64,000 nucleotides of DNA from Melastoma dodecandrum. Taxonomy: Eukaryota; Streptophyta; Magnoliopsida; Myrtales; Melastomataceae. The position numbers were made by a program, and so were the translations under genes. Below the pieces are notes generated by a model. The model was not told where the DNA came from, did not search any database, and worked only from the letters and a program-made list of their open reading frames with translations. Location of the stretch: positions 124,001-188,000 of the forward strand of contig JARUPY010000516.1 of assembly GCA_029817715.1 (NCBI GenBank), given 5' to 3'. Shown here one piece after another: positions 55,825 through 64,000 of this stretch (its first letter is position 1; each line of letters begins with the position of its first letter).

Positions 55825-58108
55825 ATGACAGGAGAAGGAAGTGTTCCATCGATTCCGCCAATACCACCATCAAGTCAATCGGATTCAACGACAACATCTA
55901 GTAAAAAAAAGAAAGCAAATGGCCCCAGGGTCAGCCTTTTGGGGTGATTATGAGAGGTTTCAAACTCAAGATGGTGACATGATGGCTAGATGTAAGTTTT
56001 GCAGAGCGGAATTACGAGCTGATACATCAAAAAATGGAACTTCTGGGCTGAAAAGTCATAGTAAAGCATGCAAAGGAAGGATTCAGCGAGCTGATACAAC
56101 TCAAAGTATTCTTGTATTAAAACCAGCGGGCGATCTTAGTGGAAATACTATAACTAATCTCAGGTGCGATCCCGAAACAATCCGAAAGTCTTTAGCTAAG
56201 TTGATTATAACAGCTGAGTTGCCATTCAGATTCATCTCTCGCCCTGAGTTTATTGAATTTATGTCCATTGAGAATCCAAATTTTAAAGTACCTTCAAGAT
56301 GGACAATTCAACGTGATTGTATTGATATTTTCATCAGTGAAAAAGAGAAGTTGAGAAGGTATTTCATAAACTCAATGCAAAGAGTTTGTTTGACAACTGA
56401 TACATGGACTTCCTTAGCGCAAAGTGATAACTACATGTGTTTGACTACGCATTTCATTGATGAGAATTGGGTTTTACATAAACGGGTCATAAGTTTCAGT
56501 AAAGTTTCTTCCATAAGGGAAAGGATATTGGACTTGCTATTGAAAAATGCTTGCGAGATTGGGGATTGGAGAATATTTTTACTATAACGGTGGACAATGC
56601 CAGTTCAAATGATGTTGCTGTCCGCTTTCTGAAAGATAAATATTGCAACAAGATTGGAAGTGTTTTGAAGTGTGATTTAATTCACGTGAGGTGTGTTCCT
56701 CATATTATCAACTTGATTGTCAAGGATGGGTTAAGATTGATTTCTGATTCCGTGAAACGAGTTAGAGAGATGGTGAATTATATTAGGGGTTCTTATCAAA
56801 GAAGAGCAAAGTTCAAAGAATGCATTAAAGCAGAAAATATTGAAAATAACTGTGCTTTGGTTCTAGATGTTCCAACTAGATGGAATTCTATTTATCTGAT
56901 GTTGAGTACTGCACTTACGTATGAGAAAGCATTTGTGAGATATGATGATGAGATTGCATGTTTAAGAAGTGATCTCGAAAATGAAAATGGGATATGCATG
57001 GTCCCAAACTCATTGGATTGGGACAATGTTCGAAGACTAGTCCCACTTTTCAAGCAATTTTATGAACTTACTTTGAAAGTTTCTGCATCAAAGTTCGTTA
57101 CTTCCAATTGTTTTTTCCATGAGATGGTGACTCCTGATGAGTGTTTGAAAGAATGGGAAATGTCCACCGATCTGGAAATGGCTACAATGGCTATCAATAT
57201 GAAATGCAAGTATGAGAAATATTGGGGAAATATTGAAAAGATGAATATGTTGTTGTTCATTTCAATTGTCTTTGATCCTCGTTCAAAGATGGAATACTTG
57301 GAATTTTGTTTAAATGATATGTATGGTGGTGATAAAGCCGATGCATTGATTGGAAAAGTGAAAGATACTTTGAATGCATTGTTTGATGACTACAAGAAGA
57401 GATGGGTGGCTGAACATGAAGATGATACTATTGATAGTGATTTGAACTCTGATCAAAGCAGCAGAAAGTACTTGGAATTAGATTCTATGCTACATACTGA
57501 ATTGAAAATGTTGGAAAGATTAGAACGTTTTGACAAAAGAAAGAAAGATGGAAGGGGTGGAGATGGCAAGTCGGAGTTACAAAAATATTTTGCTGAAGAT
57601 AGAGAAGTGATTAAGAGCAATGTGAAATTTGACATTCTTGCTTTCTGGAAAGTCAATGCTCCAAGATATCCGGTTGTGTCTCAAATTATTCGTGATGTTT
57701 TGGCCATGCCTATCTCTACCGTCGCATCGGAATCTGCATTTGGTACAGGTCATTGTTCATATTTATCTTATTGTACATTGATTCTTTATTATCATATTTT
57801 TTTCTCCTAATATTTTCTTATACTTAATAGGTGGACGTATCCTTGATCCATTTCGTAGTTCTTTGGGGCCTAAGAGTGTGGAGGCTCTTTTATGTACTCA
57901 AGATTGGTTTCATGGATCAAATATACAAGAAGGAATTGAAGAAGACCCATTGGAACAAGAGAAATTTGATGATGGTAAGATATTTAGATTGTACAAAATT
58001 AATATTATTTATATGTTAATATTTATAGATTTCGATCATTTTTTAGAAATGGCAGCACTATTTATGGATTCACAATCAAGGGGACCTTGTTCTACTACAA
58101 ACACATAA
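55825..58108 (+). pseudogene. hAT transposase (BED zinc finger, DDE/RNase H fold, dimerisation domain), two frameshifts
   Basis: Start ATG 55825. The BED finger carries CKFC...HSKAC (about 55995-56075). The catalytic-region segment is TTDTWTSLAQSDNYMCLTTH (56395-56455). The middle part includes FTITVDNASSNDVAVRFL. The hAT dimerisation domain has YPVVSQIIRDVLAMPISTVA, then SESAFGTG. An intron at 57749-57830 leads to GRILDPFRSSLGPKSVEALL, and a second intron at 57975-58028 to the last exon ending at 58108. Two single-base changes break it: an extra G near 55930 and a missing base near 56511. No other stops were seen, so the copy is young. A leader intron may end at 55813. Confidence 0.85.
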
Positions 58109-58394
58109 GTGGTGTGGGTGTCGACATTGTAGTATTTATCTCGTGCGCTGCCTATTGAACTGCTTATATTTTTACACCTCTTGCTAACGTTCTTCATCTG
58201 CTACAGCATCGCTTGATGGATGGACATGAAGAAAATGCGTTGTGATTTGCCTAGTATTATTGGATTAAAGTGTCAAAACTCCCTTTTTCTTATTCGAACG
58301 TGGATTCAATGTCGTCTTATTGTTGTTTAATGAAAATCCGAATATTGTTGATTATTGGTTCACTTGGTTGCATTACCAAGGGAAGGAAAAAAAT

Positions 58395-58561
58395 TTGGTA
58401 TTCGGTATTTACCGAAATACCGAATTAAAATTCGGTATTTTACCGAATACCGAATTTTAAATTCGGGATCGGGATCGCAATCCAAAATTTTTAGGTATTT
58501 GAAATTCGGTATTTCGGTGTTCGGTATTTCAGAATACCGAAATACCGAACGCTCACCCCTA
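58395..58561. repeat. Right subterminal array and terminal inverted repeat of the hAT element
   Basis: Dense TTCGGTATT/AATACCGAA words in both orientations, ending CGCTCACCCCTA, the terminal inverted repeat. Mirrors the array at 55010-55150. Confidence 0.72.
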
Positions 58562-60632
58562 ATTTAAAATCCTTTAGCATACACAATTGCAATTGTTTTT
58601 AAATATGAAAATCAAACTAGTAAGAAATAAATATCAAAGCAAAGAATCAGAATTCAATAGACGGAAAAGCCTAGGATCAAGTATTCCCTCCTTGTTTCGT
58701 TAAACGCCTTCACTCGTTTATCCCAAATTCATACTAATTCTGTTTACTAACCGGATTCTCATGTCCCTAAGTGCATCTCCCGAGTTTATAAAGGATTATT
58801 CTAAACCACTATAAACCTATATCTCTATAGTGAATTACGAAGGCCAGAACACATTAAGATTCAATTCTTTATTGGTTACCTAGAAGCATATCTCCCGATA
58901 CTACTTACTAGCTAATTCGCTCCCGCGATATTAACCAAGGCTATTTCGTTCACGTTCTCTCCTAAAATTCCTCTCTCCCGAGTTTAAATTAGAATAACAA
59001 ATTAATACAACTCGTTGATCAGACAAATTGCATGCATTAAGATCCGAAATAAGTAAACATCCAAAGTACGAATTTATTCTAAAACGAGTTCAGAAAATTC
59101 AATTACACAATTTGGTTCAACATAATCCTAGCAAAGAAAGTTTAGCCGATCATCGTTTTCGAGATACAATTCAAAGAAAAGCATCCTAAACAATAATCTA
59201 ACTCCCTTCTTCTCCATCGTCGACATTTTTTTCCATAGCCTAAGGGAACAAAGTCCTGTTATAGTCCTAAAGAAATAAACCCTAGAGAATCTCCGAAAAT
59301 CCGGGATAAAATTGTTTTTCTCTTCAATTAGCCCTCCTTCAACGTGACCTTCCAGTCTTTCCCCTTACACAGAATCTTTGTAGATAGGCCGAATCCGTTT
59401 TTAATCTGAAATAAATCCAAAATTCGGCAGTATCCAAATTCTCGTGAGTAATGTGAGATAACAAGAAATAGTATGCAATAACACGATATTTTACAACTCT
59501 AACAAATTCTAGGTATGAAACTGACATAAATAACTCTACTTTCATAGAGTTATCACGCCCCCAAACCTAAATTTTGCTAGTCCCGAGCAAGATAATAAAC
59601 TAAACGACTCTCCTCAGCAAACCCAAGTCAGTCAAACGTGGTAACACCTCTCATAATTTTCTTAGAAATGGTCGCATCCTTCTCATGGAACTCGATTCCA
59701 TTCAGTACCTAGCATGCTCAATTAAAAGCTTTAAAATACGTTATCTTCATCCCAGCAGGTTGCACACTCAACATTAACAAGCGTACACTCCCAATAGCTC
59801 ATGTCAACCAGTAACTTGCAAAGATCACCACAAATGTCCATATCCACACATCAAAGGTTTTTCGACTTTTTACAATCATTACTCTTTCTTTTTCTTTAAC
59901 GGTTGCACGACTCTAACTGTATCATCTAATTCCGACAAAAGCTTATGTAGCGAGCTCTCAATCAATGACTCCCGGTTCAGTTGAACCGAGGCATTAGGTG
60001 ATAAGGCACCCCTCGGATCAATAACTCAATCTAGCACGGAAGACTCACACCAAAAGCACATATTCAGGCAACATCTTTTCTCTATTTTTTTTTATTACAC
60101 ATGAACATTGGTACTCAGAGCCTTGGCAACCTCATTGTTTTCATTTCCTTTTTCTCTTTTTTTCAGCACATTGACCAAGGACTTCGTTTCAAGGGATAAT
60201 TCAGCCTAGTCCACTCATCACACCATGCGTTCTATGGAGATGTAACCTGTTGCCGCTAAGCACACTTTCTACTGGGAGATTTGTTGTTCAAAATTCGAAA
60301 AATTTTGGCACATTAGGCAAAGAACTTTATCTTTCCATACTTTACGAATGAAAACCTTAAGCACATCATCGAATAAAGACATTCCCCTTTCAAGTTCTAA
60401 GGCTACCTGAGGAGTAATGACCCAAAATAAGACAAAAAACAAAAAAAAAAAAAAACATGACTCACCCTCAGTAAATACCACTTCCAAATTTAACACCACT
60501 CAATGTCACATGACACCCTCAAGCCTAAACAAAGGAACGTCCTCGGCGTAATAGTGCTAAACATAGCAACGTCCTCGGTGCGAAAGTAAATAAGTAAGAT
60601 ATACTCAAAAAGAGAGAGAATATGTGTACTCA
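58562..60632 (-). other. Non-coding 3' region of the Athila-like gypsy element
   Basis: Long AT-rich stretch with no open frame of interest on either strand. It contains ATCACGCCCCCAAACCTAA at 59552-59570 and blocks with TCTCCCG(A/C) words that I associate with untranslated parts of plant gypsy elements. No LTR partner could be matched in the window. Confidence 0.45.
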
Positions 60633-60845
60633 CTAAGCTGTAGCATCCGAGTCGCTATCCTCATCGTCCTCATCAAACATCGAGGGTGGAGTTGGTTGCT
60701 CGCCAAGATCCGATATATCCACGTTTAGTGCTGCAGCGAGTCGCCGTTGAATTTCCGCAGTCCTTTGATGGCATGCGATTGAATATTTCATGAATTGATC
60801 CATCCTCGTCTAGTTATCTCGGGCATTAGACGTGCTGGCAGACAT
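60633..60845 (-). pseudogene. Small ORF downstream of Athila-like pol
   Basis: Minus strand. Starts MSASTSNARDN, then one TAG, then MDQFMKYSIACHQRTAEIQR. Further on it reads SDLGEQPTPPSMFDEDDEDS and ends at TAG 60633. An acidic tail after a helical stretch. I do not recognise it. Apart from the single in-frame stop it is open over 70 codons, so it may be the end of a gene in the post-pol region. Confidence 0.4.
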
Positions 60846-61012
60846 AATGGCAGCGACTTGGTGGCGATGGTGGCGACGACGGCTGCTTCATGATTTTGGG
60901 TGCGTGAGCAGTTCCCTAGAAAAGAGAAATAAATGGATTAGGGAAAGAAGGAACAATTGCCCGAGGTGTTTTTAATTTTAATTAATTATTTTTTTTGTTA
61001 TAATAAATTTTG

Positions 61013-61170
61013 GTGCAGCTGCACGAGATTTCCGTGCCACTGCATGAAGTTTCTGTGCACTTGAGGTCGTTATGGTGCAACTGCACGAAGTTTCTGTGCT
61101 TCGGTGCTCTCGGCGAAGCAGCCGCACGAAATTTTGATGCAGCTGCACAGAGTTTCTGTGGCTTCCCATC
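61013..61170. repeat. Five degenerate GCAC-GAAGTTTCT-GTGC units
   Basis: Related cores start at about 61013, 61038, 61075, 61117 and 61138, e.g. GTGCAACTGCACGAAGTTTC. The best units end in GTGC, so each can fold as a small hairpin (GCAC...GTGC). Some contain the palindrome GCAGCTGC. All lie in the non-coding 3' part of the gypsy element and leave frames open on both strands. Confidence 0.65.
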
Positions 61171-61596
61171 CGTCTGCGATGTAGCTGCCCGACTTTGCTG
61201 CTTTTCACCCCTAAACATGACAATTGAAGACGTTAAATTGAAATAATAATCAAAATGAAAGTAATTAAACCTACGAAAATGAAAAATAAGAAAGAACTTG
61301 GGTTGCTTCCCAAGAAGCGCTTGGTTTTACGTCCTCGGCTTGACGTTCCCAAGTAATCATGCTTTGCTCATCAACAATGTCGACTGACCTTGATCGACAC
61401 TTCCTCCCAAATAGTGTTTCACTCTACTTGCATTTACTTTGAACTTACCTTAATCCTTCAACCTCTCTAATTCAAGAGCTCCATACGGAAACACGTGAGT
61501 AATCTTGAACAGCCCTGACCAACGAGATTTTAATTTTTCAAGAAACAATTTTAAATGTGAGTTAAAAAGTAAAACAAGCTGGCCTGCTTTGAACTG

Positions 61597-64000
61597 TCAA
61601 TCTTTGATGCGTTGGTCATGCCATTTCTTCGTTTTATCTTTATAGATCCTGGAATTATCATATGCATCTAGCCGAAATTCCTCAAGTTCATCGAGTTGAA
61701 GTAATCGTTGTTTACCTGCAATTTCAAAATCAAGATTAAGTTTCTGGATTGCCCAAAACGCTTTGTGCTCTAGCTCAACGGGGAAGTGATACGCTTTCTC
61801 GTAAACCAATTTGTACGGTGAGGTCCCAATCGGTGTCTTGTAAGCCGTCCTATAAGTCCATAAAGCATCATCCAATTTACGCGACCAATCCTTCCGATTT
61901 GGGCTAACCGTCTTTTCCAAAAATTCTTTTGATTTCTCTGTTGGATACCTCAACTTGGCCATTCGTCTGAGGATGATAGACCAATGCTACCTTGTGATTC
62001 ACGCCATATTTCTTCATGAGGGCATTGAATTTGACATTGCAGAAGTGTGAACCTCCTCACTTATTATTTCATGCAGTGTCCCAAATCGTGTGAATATCTG
62101 CTCTAGAAACTTCAAAACTCCACTAGCATCGTTAGTAGGCAAAACAATAGCTACTACCCACTTAGACACGTAATCCACAGCTACAAGAATATATCAGTTT
62201 CTAAATGATTCAACGAATGGTCCCATGAAATCAATCCCCCATACGTCAAAAATTTCAACCTCTAAAATATTTTTCAAAGGCATTTCATCGCGGCGAGATA
62301 TATTACCAACATGTTGACATCGATCACAATAAGCAACAAATTGGTGTGCATCCTTAAATAATGAAGGCCAGAAAAAACCTGATTGAAGAATCTTCGCCGC
62401 GGTTTTGTGGCCACCGTGGTGCCCACCATAAGGTGATTGGTGGCACTGTTCCAATATCTTCTGCATTTCTTCCTCTGGTACACATCTTCGAATGATTTAA
62501 TCTGCACACTTTTTGAATAAAAGCGGTTCATCCCAAAAGTAATATCTAACATCATGTAAAAACCTTTTCCTTTGTTGGTATGATTCATCCGGTGGTAGGA
62601 TATCAACTACAATGTAGTTCACGTAATCAGCATACCATGATGTAGCCACATCAACCCCAAACAGTTGTTCGTCAGGAAACGCATAATTTATAAGTGTTAT
62701 GTCTGAGATCCTGTTGTCGTTTTCTAGCCTTGATAAATGGTCTGCCACCTGATTGTTCGCTCATTTCTTGTCCACAATCTCAAGATCGAATTCTTGAAGT
62801 AATAACACCCATCGGATTAGTTGTGGTTTCGCATTAGCCTTTGAAATTAAATATCATACTGCTGCATGGTCAGTGTGTACAATAACTTTCGATCCAATAA
62901 GATAAGATCTAAATATATCAAAAGCATGAACTATGGCTAACATTTCTTTCTCCATGGTTGTGTAATTTACCTGTGCACTATCCAAGGTTTTACTAGAATA
63001 ATCAATTGCATGGAATACCTTATCTTTCTTCTGGCCAAGCACAGCTCCCACAGCAAAGTCACTTGCATCACACATTAGCTCAAAAGGCATTGACCAATCT
63101 GGTGCATCAATAATTGGTGCAGAAACTAACATCTTTTTAAGCTCTATGAATACCTCCATGCATTTGCCATCAAAGACAAAGGCAGTATCCTTCTCCAACA
63201 GGTTGCAAAGTGGTTTCCTTATCTTGGAGAAATCCTTGATAAACCTTCTATAAAAACCTACATGGCCAAGAAAACTACGCACTCCCTTCACAGATGAAGG
63301 TGGTGGTAAGCATTCAATTATTTCCACCTTAGCTTTGTCGACTTCAATTCCGCTTTCTGAAATTCGGTGGCCTAAAACAATTCCTTCACGAACCATAAAA
63401 TGACATTTCTCCCAATTGAGAACAAGATTAGTTTCTTCGCATCGAGTAAGCACCGCCGATAAATTATCAAGGCAATTCTCGAAAGATAATCCAAAAATAG
63501 AGAAATCGTCTATAAATACCTCAATACTTTATTCGATCATATCAGAAAAAATTACAGTCATGCACCTTTGAAAAGTGGCAGGTGCGTTACACAATCCGAA
63601 AGGCATCCGGCGGAAGGCGAACGTTCCATAAGGGCAGGTGAATGTTGTCTTTTCCTGGTCTTCCGGTACGATTGCGATTTGATTGTAACCTGAATATCCA
63701 TCAAGAAAACAATAAAAACTTTTTCCAGCCAAACGATCAACCATTTAATCAATAAAAGGTAAAGGAAAATGATCTTTGCAGGTGGCTGCATTTAGTTTCC
63801 GATAATCCATGCAAACTCTCCAACCGGTGACTGGTCGCATTGGGATGAGCTCGTTCTTTTCGTTTTCCACCACGGTCATGCCACCTTTCTTTGGAATGCA
63901 CTGAACTGGACTCACCCACGAATTGTCCGAGATGGGGTTTATGATTCCTGCATCTAACCACTTTATTATTTCTTTTCTTACCACCTCTTTCATATTCGGG
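61597..64000 (-). pseudogene. Athila-type gypsy Pol: RT, RNase H, integrase (partial, runs off window)
   Basis: Minus strand. RT starts in 63745-63993 with VVRKEIIKWLDAGIINPISD and VSPVQCIPKKGGMTVV, then after a stop continues at 63529-63744 (FLDGYSGYNQIA, MPFGLCNAPATFQRCM). The catalytic FIDDFSIFG follows a second stop (about 63500-63530). RT thumb and RNase H are at 62854-63453, with LGHRISESGIEVDKAKVEII and DASDFAVGAVLGQ. Integrase zinc binding and core start are at 62194-62466 (SGFFWPSLFKDAHQFVAYC, GIDFMGPF). The late integrase is at 61597-61962 ([20 protein letters not shown]). The stop at 63742-63744 fits a Gln codon changed to TAA. Style is that of the Athila group. Confidence 0.85.

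Larger units (their letters stand above)
54966..58561 (+). mobile_element. hAT DNA transposon, nearly full length
   Basis: About 3.6 kb. The right end reads (minus strand) TAGGGGTGAGCGTTCGG; the left end TAGAGGAGAG matches the first ten bases at eight positions. Flanks are AT-rich (ATTAAAAT left, TTTAAAAT right), an imperfect 8-bp duplication. Both ends carry arrays of CGGTATT/AATACCG words (54985-55150 and 58395-58555). It encodes one hAT transposase with introns. Confidence 0.8.

Overview
The window looks like a transposon-rich stretch of a dicot (flowering-plant) nuclear genome. It has spliced genes, GT-AG introns, long AT-rich spacers and abundant LTR retrotransposons. Only two loci look like intact ordinary host genes: a small serine-rich protein gene (5184-5525, +) and a four-exon BTB/POZ-NPH3 gene (44454-46810, -) whose closest relative I recognise is Arabidopsis At1g67900. 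Almost everything else is transposable element, mostly broken and often nested.

Layout. 1-4840: 5' part of a Sirevirus-like copia element on the minus strand (gag 1-1507, 5' LTR 1518-3836), abutting an older copia gag and LTR remnant. 5184-5525: serine-rich protein gene. 5526-9955: spacer with a pair of diverged direct repeats (6930-7560 and 8735-9240) and a gypsy gag relic. 9961-20031: a complete-length Sirevirus-like copia element on the plus strand, with TSD AGGTT, gag, pol, a downstream env-position ORF and several polypurine tracts. 21128-24300: a hAT relic and a LINE relic, both minus. 24330-27799: parts of two different gypsy elements. 27800-39925: a 12.1-kb Tat/Retand-like gypsy element (minus) inserted in the gag of one of them. 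It carries a spliced antisense gene on the plus strand and a striking excess of the hexamer GTAGAC/GTCTAC. 39926-41180: the other half of the interrupted gypsy gag. 41250-43117: a deleted MULE with a convergent GRF-zinc-finger/TM ORF. 44454-46810: the NPH3 gene, with a (CT)13 tract upstream. 50045-51794: a miniature, internally deleted copia element with TSD AACAC. 54966-58561: a nearly intact hAT element (two single-base frameshifts) sitting in the non-coding part of an Athila-type gypsy element, whose pol runs off the right end of the window (61597-64000, minus).

How the parts relate. The retroelement genes encode the usual capsid, protease, integrase, reverse transcriptase and RNase H. All copies seen carry stops, frameshifts or deletions and are unlikely to be autonomous. 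The most unusual region is the Tat/Retand-like element. It has an extra RNase H domain, an intron-bearing antisense gene with a plant-mobile-domain-like N-terminus and a coiled-coil C-terminus, a 53-bp tandem repeat in one LTR, and a dispersed short motif that also marks the ends of a 704-bp LTR deletion. Element boundaries given to the base rest on matching LTR ends and target-site duplications. All family assignments come from reading motifs, not from a database search.
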